IMG/VR virus record: IMGVR_UViG_3300005253_000114
Location: 1-46,375 of that record
Length of the DNA: 46,375 nt
Reading direction: 5' to 3' (one strand)
DNA from: a virus
Part shown: piece after piece, positions 8,248-15,060 of the stretch
How the letters are laid out: every line of letters begins with the position of its first letter
How positions within the stretch are numbered: the first letter of the stretch is position 1
Translations under genes and position numbers: made by a program
The notes under the pieces: generated by a model
Told to the model about the DNA's origin: nothing
Databases searched by the model: none
What the model saw: the letters and a program-made list of their open reading frames with translations, nothing else

Positions 8248-8445
8248 GTGCCAACGCTCTATCAGAAGGTGAAGACAGCTCTTGAAGAAAATGGGCCTAT
8301 CACGTTCGGAAATCTCGCACGCAGAATCCAAGCAGACGAGGACTCTGTTCGGTTGATGCTCATCGAGTTGAAACGACGAGGAAAGGCTACGTGCGAGAGA
8401 GATCGCATCCCAAAAGCGCGGCTCTGGCAAGTGCCCCAATCCTAA
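8248..8445 (+). CDS. Small winged-helix protein, 65 aa
   Basis: GTG start immediately after the primase TAG. The sequence TFGNLARRIQADEDSVRLMLIELKRRGKATCER is a winged helix-turn-helix pattern (scaffold helix, recognition helix LMLIELKRRG, wing). It is probably a transcription regulator or a DNA-binding accessory of the replication block. It is followed by a 113-nt gap holding a conserved junction motif and a promoter. Confidence 0.65.
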   Translation: MPTLYQKVKTALEENGPITFGNLARRIQADEDSVRLMLIELKRRGKATCERDRIPKARLWQVPQS

Positions 8446-8448
8446 AGT

Positions 8449-8473
8449 AATCGCACAAGGCATGGGTTGTAGT
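8449..8473 (+). promoter_or_regulatory. Conserved junction motif (ATCGCACAAGGCATGGGTTG)
   Basis: This block lies a few bases after the upstream stop codon and matches the copies at 30814 (ATCGCACAAGGCATAGGCTG) and 35706 (ATCCGCACAAGGCATAGGTTG) over about 20 bases. It sits 8-30 bases before a recognisable promoter. Its role is unknown; see findings. Confidence 0.5.
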
Positions 8474-8480
8474 CGTACTC

Positions 8481-8508
8481 TTGACAATGATTCGTTGGGT
8501 GGTACGAT
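8481..8508 (+). promoter_or_regulatory. Sigma-70-type promoter TTGACA-16-TACGAT
   Basis: A perfect -35 (TTGACA, 8481-8486) is followed after 16 bp by TACGAT (8503-8508), which matches the -10 consensus at 4 of 6 positions including the critical A2 and T6. Transcription would begin near 8515, giving a 44-nt leader with GGAGAAG before the ATG at 8559. It is the best host-type promoter in the window and should drive the Lys-rich protein gene. Confidence 0.7.
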
Positions 8509-8558
8509 CGAGAACTTGATCGGTTCCAGATCTAGGAGCCACGAACACGGAGAAGCTA

Positions 8559-8960
8559 ATGTCTGAGAACGAAGAGACGGCAACCACCCCCAAGAAGAAG
8601 CGGCGCAAGAAGAAGGGGAAGAAGAAGCGCACCAAGAAGGTGGCGAAGCGAGATCCGAACAAGAAGGCCAAGAAGACCTCCAAGAAGAAGGCCAAGAAGA
8701 AGACCTCCAAGCGAGAGAAGCAGGGTGTGCCTGCGTGGGTGAAGACGCACAACCACGCGTTCGGGATCGGCGACAGGGAGCGAACCCCTTCTCGTCCCGA
8801 GTACACTGAGAGTCGCATGAAGACCAGCGTGACCGGTGAGCACAACAAGATCATCGCTCGGATGGCGAAAGAGCTGGGGATGGAGAAGAAGGAGGCTCTC
8901 GATCGGGTCGTCCACGCCGGACTCTGTCGTCTCCGCACGCTCGCGTACTCCAACGCGTAG
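8559..8960 (+). CDS. Lysine-rich, histone-tail-like DNA-binding protein
   Basis: 133 aa. Residues about 11-54 are almost wholly Lys/Arg with Ala, Thr and Ser (KKKRRKKKGKKKRTKK and KKAKKTSKKKAKKKTSKRE), like a histone H1 tail. The C-terminal 45 residues form a short helical domain (EHNKIIARMAKELGMEKKEALDRVVHAGL) that resembles ribbon-helix-helix or anti-repressor folds. It probably coats or condenses DNA or targets the nucleoid. It has its own sigma-70 promoter and a good RBS, suggesting strong expression. It faces a strongly acidic protein encoded 0.5 kb downstream. Confidence 0.75.
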   Translation: MSENEETATTPKKKRRKKKGKKKRTKKVAKRDPNKKAKKTSKKKAKKKTSKREKQGVPAWVKTHNHAFGIGDRERTPSRPEYTESRMKTSVTGEHNKIIARMAKELGMEKKEALDRVVHAGLCRLRTLAYSNA

Positions 8961-9002
8961 CGGTCTTTAGGTGTCGCCTCGACCTACTAGAGTAAAAACG
9001 GG

Positions 9003-9016
9003 GCCCCTTCGGGGGT
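9003..9016 (+). terminator. Weak UUCG hairpin after the Lys-rich gene
   Basis: GCCCC-TTCG-GGGGT gives a 5-bp stem (one G-U pair) with a stable UUCG loop 43 nt after the stop. There is no U-run behind it, so it may be a transcription pause or an mRNA 3' end rather than a full intrinsic terminator. Confidence 0.35.
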
Positions 9017-9027
9017 AGAGTTCTGCC

Positions 9028-9089
9028 AACGTGCTGACGATCGCTGTGGGTTTGATGCTCCTTTCCTATGGTTAGATCGTCAGCACGTT
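9028..9089 (+). repeat. Perfect 15-bp inverted repeat with CTATGGTT at the loop edge
   Basis: AACGTGCTGACGATC (9028-9042) and its exact complement (9075-9089) flank a 32-nt loop. The loop ends with CCTATGGTTA, whose TATGGT (9067-9072) resembles a -10 box. The same arrangement, with unrelated arm sequence, occurs at 40624-40690. The repeat lies in the 155-nt gap before the HIRAN gene. Confidence 0.75.
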
Positions 9090-9115
9090 AGCCGGTCTCT
9101 GCACAAGAGGAGCAA

Positions 9116-9415
9116 ATGATCAGGATACTCGATTGTGAGATCGCGGGGTTGCACCATCACGTGATGAAGGACCACATCCGTTCGATGGAAGAGGGTGACG
9201 CTGTGGATCTTGTTCGCGAACCTGTGAACAAGCATGACAGTAACGCGATCCGAGTGGATGACGGCCAGACGGGCGAGAAGCTCGGGTATGTACCCTCTTC
9301 CATCGCACGCGTGCTTGCTCCTTTGATCGATGGAGGGTATCGCGTAGTGGCCTTCATAGAAGAGAAGGTGGACTACGAGGTGTACATCGAGATTCTGTTC
9401 GAGTCTAAGAAGTGA
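9116..9415 (+). CDS. HIRAN-domain protein
   Basis: 99 aa, essentially one HIRAN domain: strand IRILDCEIAGLHHH, then LVREPVNKHDSNAIRV followed by a turn and KLGYVPSSIARVLAPLID, then the closing strands. HIRAN domains bind DNA 3' ends or damaged and stalled-fork DNA, usually fused to helicases; stand-alone phage and bacterial versions exist. A good Shine-Dalgarno (AGAGGAGC) precedes the ATG at 9116. It may recognise fork DNA for the replication machinery encoded around it; that part is inference. Confidence 0.85.
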   Translation: MIRILDCEIAGLHHHVMKDHIRSMEEGDAVDLVREPVNKHDSNAIRVDDGQTGEKLGYVPSSIARVLAPLIDGGYRVVAFIEEKVDYEVYIEILFESKK

Positions 9416-9447
9416 ATGGCGATGATTGATCCAAGATCGAGTAGCTG

Positions 9448-10311
9448 GTGGCTATAAGTGATTTCGAATGGTTGAAGGCTAAGTGTGGGCGCTCGATCAA
9501 GATGGAACACCGCATGGGTGGTCACGTTTTTACACACTATCGTCCTTGCTTGGGCGGGATATTCTACCGCCGGAAAGGTGAGGATATTTGGTACTGCCGA
9601 GGATGGGGCTGCGGACAGCCCCGTAAGGATCATGCGATGTCTGTCGACATCGGGAAAGGGTTAGAGAACATGTCAGCAAGTGTGATCGGACTGGGAATGG
9701 CCATCGACTCGGAGGGACGAGTCGTAGTCAGGATCGAGTGGGAGGTCGACTCGATCGATGAGGGAGCGGCGGCGATCGCCAAGCTCGCACGCAAGGAGAT
9801 CACGGGGTGGAACCTGAGCGGGGATGGCAGCGATCAGGACGATGAGGAAGAGGGGGACGAAGAAGACGAGGAGGACGCCGAGGAAGAAGAGGAGGACGAG
9901 GCGGATGAAGAAGAGGCTGACGACGACGAGGATGAAGAGGAGGAAGACGAAGAGTCGGAGGATGAAGAGGAAGAGGCTGATGAGGAGGATGGAGAGGAAG
10001 AAGAGGGTGACGAAGAAGAGGAAGAGGACGACGAAGAAGACGAGGAGGAAGAGGACGAAGAAGATGAGGAGGAAGAGGAGGACGACGCTCCCAAGCCAAC
10101 CGTGAAGATCACGAAGAAGCTCAAGAGCGCCAAGAAGCTGCGTGAGGTCGTGCAGTACCTTCTCACCGACGCGAAGATGAAGAGCAAGAAGAAGATCGTG
10201 CGAGAGCTGGAAGCGCTGAAGTCCAAGCTTCCGGTCCTTCAGAGGATCCAAGGGCTCGCTGCTCGCGGTGCGAAGGCCGCTGAGCTTCTCGAACCGAAGA
10301 TCAAGCCCTAG
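9448..10311 (+). CDS. Protein with an ~85-residue Asp/Glu tract
   Basis: 287 aa from GTG 9448. Residues 1-60 contain Cys/His pairs (KCGRSIKMEH, YRPCLGG, WYCRGWGCG) that could bind zinc. Residues about 75-125 form an ordinary domain (SVIGLGMAIDSEGRVVVRIEWEV). Residues about 128-213 are almost pure Asp/Glu. The C-terminal 70 residues are basic and helical (KITKKLKSAKKLREVVQYLL). ATG 9670 is an alternative start but would lose the cysteine region. Such acidic tracts mimic DNA or bind basic proteins; the Lys-rich protein encoded upstream is an obvious potential partner. The family is unknown. Confidence 0.7.
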   Translation: MAISDFEWLKAKCGRSIKMEHRMGGHVFTHYRPCLGGIFYRRKGEDIWYCRGWGCGQPRKDHAMSVDIGKGLENMSASVIGLGMAIDSEGRVVVRIEWEVDSIDEGAAAIAKLARKEITGWNLSGDGSDQDDEEEGDEEDEEDAEEEEEDEADEEEADDDEDEEEEDEESEDEEEEADEEDGEEEEGDEEEEEDDEEDEEEEDEEDEEEEEDDAPKPTVKITKKLKSAKKLREVVQYLLTDAKMKSKKKIVRELEALKSKLPVLQRIQGLAARGAKAAELLEPKIKP

Positions 10312-10326
10312 TCACTGAGGTCCAGC

Positions 10327-10776
10327 ATGACGCACACGCCTACCGACGAAGAGCTGCTTCAGCAGGCTAACTTCAACAAGATCATCATCGATGCGTTGGA
10401 GGCGTGTTCGTCATGCTGTCTCGATAACAAAGAGGAGGTGGATAAGGCTGCCCATTCTGTTCTTCAATCGATCCGAGAGAGTGCGAGTTACGAAGAGTTT
10501 GTGAAGTGGCGTGAAATTTACGATTGCGATATGCTCCTCGACTCGTTTGATACCGCGCTCGCTTGGCTTTCTGGTCGAGGTGTTTTCGATCAAGGTATAC
10601 CGGAGATTGCTAGCGATTGGCGTGATCGGGAAGACGTGAGAGATAGACAGGCACATCTTGAGTATTGTTCGTGTGGTGGGAAGAACGATGTGATCGTTGC
10701 GAACTTCGGGAATGACTACAACATCCCTGCTACTTGTTGCCGTGAGTGTGGATTGACGGGAAGAATCGATGCGTAG
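10327..10776 (+). CDS. Hypothetical protein with C-terminal zinc ribbon, 149 aa
   Basis: The helical N-terminal two thirds include a CSSCCLDNKEEVDKAAHSVL stretch. The C-terminus carries YCSCGGKNDVIV...ATCCRECGLTG, a CxC/CxxC arrangement typical of zinc ribbons. The stop overlaps the polymerase start by 8 bp, so it may be translated with the polymerase. No family is recognised. Confidence 0.65.
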   Translation: MTHTPTDEELLQQANFNKIIIDALEACSSCCLDNKEEVDKAAHSVLQSIRESASYEEFVKWREIYDCDMLLDSFDTALAWLSGRGVFDQGIPEIASDWRDREDVRDRQAHLEYCSCGGKNDVIVANFGNDYNIPATCCRECGLTGRIDA

Positions 10777-13348
10777 GCTTGCACTCTACAAAGAGCCGAC
10801 GCAGATCGAGCTTGCTAAGGTTGGACCGATAGAGGTCGACGACCAGTGCGAGCGATGCAACCTTCATGAGAAGGCGCGAACGATCTGTATGCCGGCCGAG
10901 GGTGAGCCGAACGGTGTGCTCCTTGTTGGAGAGATGCCTGGTAAGATCGATGACCAGACCGGTCGTCCGTTTACAGGCTACTCGGGGAAGTATCTCCGGA
11001 CCCAGGTAAAGAAGTGGTGGAAGGGTCCGATCGCGTACGATAACGGAGTCAGGTGTTTTCCTAGAGGTAAGAAGGTCGGACCGAGACACATTCGGCAGTG
11101 TCGTCCGTACGGTGCAGACGTGCTCGATGCAGTGAATCCTACGCGGATTATCTGTTTCGGTAGTGTTGCGATCGAGAGTGTAACGGGACGCCGACCACCT
11201 GTTATGTCGGTTCGGAAAGGCTACACGTTCTACCACGGACCACGTGGTTCGATCCCTGTGTTTTTCACGACGAACCCCTCGCACGCAACTAGTAATCGAT
11301 TCCACACTAAGGACTTCGAGAGCGATCTGAAGTGGGCACTCCAGTGCGATCCGCCGGAGCCCGACTTCGATGGGGTGACGAACCTGGTCGAGACTACAAA
11401 GCATGCACGTATCGCAGCCGCAGATCTGATTGGTGAATCGTGGATAACGTACGATGTGGAGACTAGTGCTCCCATGCACGATCCGGACTTCATGATCGAG
11501 TCTCTGACGTTTCTCGGCGCTGACGCGGAGGAGTGCTACACGTGGACTCGGAAGGCACTACGAAGAAAGGGTCCACGTAAGATCCTGAAAGAGTTGTTGG
11601 AATCAGGGATCCCGTTGGCAACGCAGAACGGGAAATACGATGATCGCGCTGTGCTTCTTGACTTGCTGGCGCACGTGGAGGCTATCTACGGGGATACGCG
11701 GTTAGAGCACAAGCTACTCTATCCAGCGACCCGTGCTCGGTTGGAAGTGCTCGCTGAGTTTGTAGGACACGGTGGTCACAAGGACGAGTGTCACACGAAG
11801 CTGTCGAAGATCTGCGGTGAGTTGAACTATCAAGCATTTCCTCCTTCGCCGTTTACGCCGACGGGTCGTCCTAGGAAGATCAGATCTCCGGCGTTCACTG
11901 TTGAAGACGACGTGCTCGATCGTGTGCGAGCAGGTACAGACACGATGGCGTTCGCGTATCGGTACCTCGATGACGACACGCTTCATTCCTACAACGCCAA
12001 AGACGTATGGACTACGCGTTCGTATATGCGAGTTCTCAAGAAGAAGATCCACAAGAAGGAGAACCGCTTCGCACTGCGGATGTGGCGCGAGATAACTCAC
12101 GACGCGAACATAGCTGTGCGACAGATCGAACACTGGGGAATGGGGTGCGACCGTGACGCTGTGGAGAACCTCGCGCTCTTCTGTGACCAGCAGATCGACC
12201 AGGCGAGGAACACGATCGTCGGCGTAGCTGGTAAGGACTTCAACCCTAACTCTCCTCCGCAAGTACGGAAGCTTTTGTTCGATGATCTGGGGTTGAAGCC
12301 TTGGAAGCAGACCAACACAGGGATGTGGAGTACGGACAAGGACGTACTCGAAGGTCTGGTTGACGATCATCCCGTGGTTGAAGCCATCGTGAAGAATCGG
12401 CGCTTTGAGAAGATCCAGTCCAACTACGCGCGAGGAATGCTGGCACATCTGCGTGACGACGGGCGGTTCCACGCTTCGATCTTGCTCGATGGGGCCGAGA
12501 GTGGCCGCTCGTCTGTGCACGATCCTGCGCTTCAAACGATTCCGACAGCGCATACACCTGAAGGAAAGATGATCCGTGACTGTTTCATTGCGCGCGATGG
12601 CTGGTGTTTGTTAGAGCTGGATCAGTCTCAGATCGAGCTTCGTGTTGCGGGTGACCTGAGTAACGACCGTGTGCTGATCGATGACTACAAAAAAGGCATC
12701 GACATCCACATGAACAACGCGACAACTTGTGCTTCTATCGTTTGGGGGATCTCACCAGAAGAGTGGGTCGCACTGTCAGATGAAGAACGAGACGCCTACC
12801 GAACTAAGATCAAGAGGACAACCTTCGGCAAGCTCTACGGGAAGGGCACGTGGACGATGGCGAAGGAGTGGGGAGTGCCGCGTAAAGAGGTGGAGAAGGT
12901 GGACTCTATGATCTGGGGTCGGTATCACGTTCTCAACCGTTGGACTAAAGAACAGATCTCACGTACGAAGAAGCTCGGGTACGTGTCGACCTGGTGGAAC
13001 GGGCACGAGGGGATTCGTCGTCCAGTACCGATGATCGCAGACGGTGACGACGGACGCCGGAAGCACGGTGAGAATCAATCGGTCAATACTCCGATCCAGG
13101 GAACGGCTGCGCACTACACGATGGCGTCTCTTTATCCGCTTGTTCAGTGGATCCTTAGGAAGCGACTCCCTGTTGAGCTAGTGATGACTGTTCACGATTC
13201 GGTCATCTTTGAGTTGCGTGAGGACTTGCTTGATCGTGTTGTGAAGATGGGGAGGAAGATCATGACAGGTTGGCCAACCAAGAATGGTGTACCTCTCAAG
13301 GTCGATGCGAAGGTTGGTAAGAGCTGGGGATCAATGGTGACGATATGA
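10769..13348 (+). CDS. Family A DNA polymerase with N-terminal uracil-DNA-glycosylase-like domain
   Basis: 859 aa. Residues about 24-195 form a family IV/V UDG-like domain: GEMPGKIDDQTGRPFTGYSG and four cysteines (27, 30, 96, 111) spaced as for a 4Fe-4S cluster. Residues about 224-430 are a 3'-5' exonuclease (ITYDVETS, NGKYDDRAVL, YNAKDVWTTRSY). The C-terminal polymerase has motif A (LELDQSQIELRVAGDLS), motif B (KRTTFGKLYG) and motif C (TVHDSVIFEL). Bacillus phage SPO1 polymerase has a comparable UDG-like N-terminus. It is the replicative polymerase of this phage. The UDG-like part may scan for uracil or have lost catalysis. Confidence 0.92.
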   Translation: MRRLALYKEPTQIELAKVGPIEVDDQCERCNLHEKARTICMPAEGEPNGVLLVGEMPGKIDDQTGRPFTGYSGKYLRTQVKKWWKGPIAYDNGVRCFPRGKKVGPRHIRQCRPYGADVLDAVNPTRIICFGSVAIESVTGRRPPVMSVRKGYTFYHGPRGSIPVFFTTNPSHATSNRFHTKDFESDLKWALQCDPPEPDFDGVTNLVETTKHARIAAADLIGESWITYDVETSAPMHDPDFMIESLTFLGADAEECYTWTRKALRRKGPRKILKELLESGIPLATQNGKYDDRAVLLDLLAHVEAIYGDTRLEHKLLYPATRARLEVLAEFVGHGGHKDECHTKLSKICGELNYQAFPPSPFTPTGRPRKIRSPAFTVEDDVLDRVRAGTDTMAFAYRYLDDDTLHSYNAKDVWTTRSYMRVLKKKIHKKENRFALRMWREITHDANIAVRQIEHWGMGCDRDAVENLALFCDQQIDQARNTIVGVAGKDFNPNSPPQVRKLLFDDLGLKPWKQTNTGMWSTDKDVLEGLVDDHPVVEAIVKNRRFEKIQSNYARGMLAHLRDDGRFHASILLDGAESGRSSVHDPALQTIPTAHTPEGKMIRDCFIARDGWCLLELDQSQIELRVAGDLSNDRVLIDDYKKGIDIHMNNATTCASIVWGISPEEWVALSDEERDAYRTKIKRTTFGKLYGKGTWTMAKEWGVPRKEVEKVDSMIWGRYHVLNRWTKEQISRTKKLGYVSTWWNGHEGIRRPVPMIADGDDGRRKHGENQSVNTPIQGTAAHYTMASLYPLVQWILRKRLPVELVMTVHDSVIFELREDLLDRVVKMGRKIMTGWPTKNGVPLKVDAKVGKSWGSMVTI

Positions 13349-13518
13349 GATTTAGTGAAGGTCAACGAGTCAGGCTCATAGGTGCAGCTGAAAGAACTCG
13401 GTTGCAACTGGTGGTTAGAGAAGATCTAGGTAAACCACATATGGTCAAGTGCTATAATCCGATCTCTAAGAAAGAAGGATTGTATGTCAGATCATCTCTT
13501 CGGATAGTCAAGACCTAA
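13345..13518 (+). CDS. Small SH3-like hypothetical protein, 57 aa
   Basis: ATG 13345 overlaps the polymerase stop (ATGA) and its TAA overlaps the next ATG (TAATG), a strong context for a genuine small gene. The sequence begins FSEGQRVRLIG and ends YVRSSLRIVKT, consistent with a small all-beta barrel. It also contains a TGCTATAAT extended -10 element at 13450-13458. The function is unknown. Confidence 0.65.
   Translation: MRFSEGQRVRLIGAAERTRLQLVVREDLGKPHMVKCYNPISKKEGLYVRSSLRIVKT
13450..13458 (+). promoter_or_regulatory. Extended -10 promoter candidate TGCTATAAT
   Basis: A perfect TATAAT (13453-13458) has the TGn extension immediately upstream, which can substitute for a -35. It lies inside the 57-aa gene and would start transcripts near 13465, ahead of the 154-aa gene and the ssDNA-binding protein. 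No good -35 is visible. Confidence 0.45.
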
Positions 13519-13982
13519 TGACTGGATCAAACGACACGAGTCTCGACGCTGTGCTCGAAGTCATGGAAATAGATCCACTTGACATCGAGTTAGAATACAC
13601 GACGATCGGTCCGCAGATCGCGCGCTACAACGAGCTGCACGTGGAAGCATTGCGAGAACAGCTTTACGCAGAGCGTGAGGTCAAGCGTGTGCGTGCGAAG
13701 AAGCAGCTGTTCATTCGAGCGAAGGCTTCCGACTCGGGCGATAAGATGACCGATTCGCGAGCCAACGCGAAGGTCGAGGCTAGCCAGATCGTACAGAAGG
13801 TGGAGATCGCTGCTATCGATGCACGCATAGAACGCGAGCGATTGCGCGGGATCCTCAAGACTTTAGAGGGCAAGAGAGATATGCTCGTTAGCCTCGGGGC
13901 TCACATCCGTGCTGAGATGCAAGGAAATCCTTCGCTTCGTGAGCAATATCGCGCACAGCGAGACGACGAAGAAGATGACTAA
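13518..13982 (+). CDS. Coiled-coil protein, 154 aa, upstream of the ssDNA-binding protein
   Basis: Almost entirely helical with heptad-like charged repeats (LHVEALREQLYAEREVKRVRAKKQ; IVQKVEIAAIDARIERERLRGILKTLEGK) and an acidic tail (QRDDEEDD). Position between polymerase and SSB, and its coiled-coil character, are compatible with a recombination or replication accessory factor. No recognised family. Start ATG overlaps the preceding TAA. Confidence 0.65.
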   Translation: MTGSNDTSLDAVLEVMEIDPLDIELEYTTIGPQIARYNELHVEALREQLYAEREVKRVRAKKQLFIRAKASDSGDKMTDSRANAKVEASQIVQKVEIAAIDARIERERLRGILKTLEGKRDMLVSLGAHIRAEMQGNPSLREQYRAQRDDEEDD

Positions 13983-14038
13983 AACGTTACCTTCTGCACA
14001 ATGCAGAGGGTGTTGGTGCACAGCCGTATGAAGGCGTT
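13983..14038 (+). promoter_or_regulatory. Structured mRNA leader before the ssDNA-binding protein gene
   Basis: The 73-nt gap can fold: AACG (13983-13986) with CGTT (14035-14038), CCTT (13990-13993) with AAGG (14031-14034), and an inner hairpin CTGCA-CAA-TGCAG (13994-14006 region). The element ends just upstream of a CCGGAGG ribosome site. T4 gene 32, which encodes the analogous protein, is translationally autoregulated through a structured leader, so a similar role is plausible. Confidence 0.45.
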
Positions 14039-14055
14039 AGACACCGGAGGATAAT

Positions 14056-14910
14056 ATGGTCAGGAAGAAGAAAAAGAAGAAGCGTAAGAGCACGGGATCC
14101 AGTCTCGTCAAGTACGGGGATTACACGCTGGACGATGCCGATGACGACCAGGAGGATTTGGATTCGTCCCGAGGTGGGATGATCTTCAAGTGGAAGGCGG
14201 GTAAGAACATCATTCGGCTTATCCCTCCGCTCCCCGGTAACAAGTGGCGTCGTCGTATCTACGAGCATCTGATCAACGTGCCCGGTATCGGGTGGGTCTC
14301 GTTCGTATGCCCGAGGCTCATGGCCAAGGAGTTCTGCCCTGGATGCAACAAGCGTGACAAGCTTCTTCGATCCAAGAACAAGGTGGATCTCAAGTTTGCT
14401 AAGGACTTGCGACCTCGTAGGAACAACTACGCGAACGCGATTCTTCGTAAGGAAGAGGAAGCTGGTCCGCGTGTTATCAACTTCGGTCCTCAGATCGAAG
14501 AGCAGTTCATCGAGATGAGGAAAGATCCGGACTTGGGCGGGAACTTCGTGAACCCGATCAAGGGTTTCGACATCGTCGTTCGCAAGAAGGGTGAGAAGCT
14601 CAACACGGAGTACAAGGTCTACCCCGTGGGCAAAGGGCGGTCTACACCGCTGCACGAAGACGCAACAATCATGAACGCCTGGATCGAGAACCAGCACGCG
14701 TTAGAGCGCTTCGCCGTAGTACCGACCGCGGATCAGATCGAGGCCAAGATGCGCGGCGAAGAGATCGACGACGAAGACGACGAGGACAGCGGGTCGTCCC
14801 GCAAGAGGCGTCGCTCGAAGAAGTCCATCGATGAGGAGTTGGACGAGATCGAGGACGCTGATTGGGAGGATTACGAAGAAGAGGAGGAAGATGAAGACGA
14901 AGAAGAGTGA
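14056..14910 (+). CDS. Single-stranded DNA-binding protein, T4 gp32-like
   Basis: 284 aa: a Lys-rich N-terminus (RKKKKKKRKS), a core with FKWKAGKNIIRLIPPLPG, a CPGCNK zinc-type cysteine pair (with an earlier CPR), NPIKGFDIVVRKKGEKLNTEYKVYPVG, and a very acidic C-terminal tail (about 30 residues of D/E). Basic N-terminus, OB-like core with zinc, and acidic tail for partner binding are the gp32 layout. It protects ssDNA and coordinates polymerase, helicase and recombination proteins. The leader is structured. The following 150 nt hold RNA-like structure before recA. Confidence 0.85.
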   Translation: MVRKKKKKKRKSTGSSLVKYGDYTLDDADDDQEDLDSSRGGMIFKWKAGKNIIRLIPPLPGNKWRRRIYEHLINVPGIGWVSFVCPRLMAKEFCPGCNKRDKLLRSKNKVDLKFAKDLRPRRNNYANAILRKEEEAGPRVINFGPQIEEQFIEMRKDPDLGGNFVNPIKGFDIVVRKKGEKLNTEYKVYPVGKGRSTPLHEDATIMNAWIENQHALERFAVVPTADQIEAKMRGEEIDDEDDEDSGSSRKRRRSKKSIDEELDEIEDADWEDYEEEEEDEDEEE

Positions 14911-14935
14911 TCGAACGCGCTGCAAGGCGTGATAG

Positions 14936-15005
14936 AGCGGCTGTTCGCCGCTGGCCCCTGATTACACCTGGGGTCGTAAGCACCGAAACTTGGAGCCTTC
15001 AGGGG
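14936..15005 (+). ncRNA. Structured region between ssb and recA (hairpin plus nested stem)
   Basis: A perfect hairpin AGCGGC-TGTTC-GCCGCT (14936-14952) is followed by CCCCTGA (14955-14961) pairing with TCAGGGG (14999-15005). That stem encloses a second hairpin, TTACACC-TGG-GGTcGTAA (14962-14979), and a GCACCGA segment that is complementary to TCGGTGC at 15051-15057. The two alternatives (nested stem with pseudoknot, or tRNA-like fold) cannot be separated by eye. Confidence 0.4.
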
Positions 15006-15058
15006 ATGTCTGAGCGGATAAACGTTTGAGGGCGGAGGTTCAAATCCTTCTCGGTGCA
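14980..15058 (+). tRNA. tRNA-like element with canonical acceptor and T-arm but no normal D-arm
   Basis: GCACCGA (14980-14986) pairs perfectly with TCGGTGC (15051-15057) as a 7-bp acceptor stem with A as the following base. GGAGG-TTCAAAT-CCTTC (15034-15050) is a canonical T-arm. The only 5-bp/7-nt anticodon-type hairpin between them is TTCAG-GGGATGT-CTGAG, which lacks U33, and only 11 nt remain for a D-arm. CCA is not encoded; the recA ATG begins two bases after the element. It may be a degenerate tRNA or a tRNA mimic. Confidence 0.35.
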
Positions 15059-15060
15059 TC

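Noticed and set aside
8449-8473. Junction motif as a sigma-54 promoter
   Set aside because: The GCAC and TTG elements are about 10 nt apart instead of the 5-6 required, and the GG/GC core is absent.
8462-8566. Small plus-strand ORF beginning at the junction-motif ATG
   Set aside because: It lies across the sigma-70 promoter, has no ribosome site and overlaps the next gene out of frame.
9834-10226. Minus-strand ORF of 130 codons that is almost pure Ser
   Set aside because: It is the complement of the Asp/Glu tract (GAA/GAG/GAC repeats read backwards) with no ribosome site; the plus-strand gene explains it.
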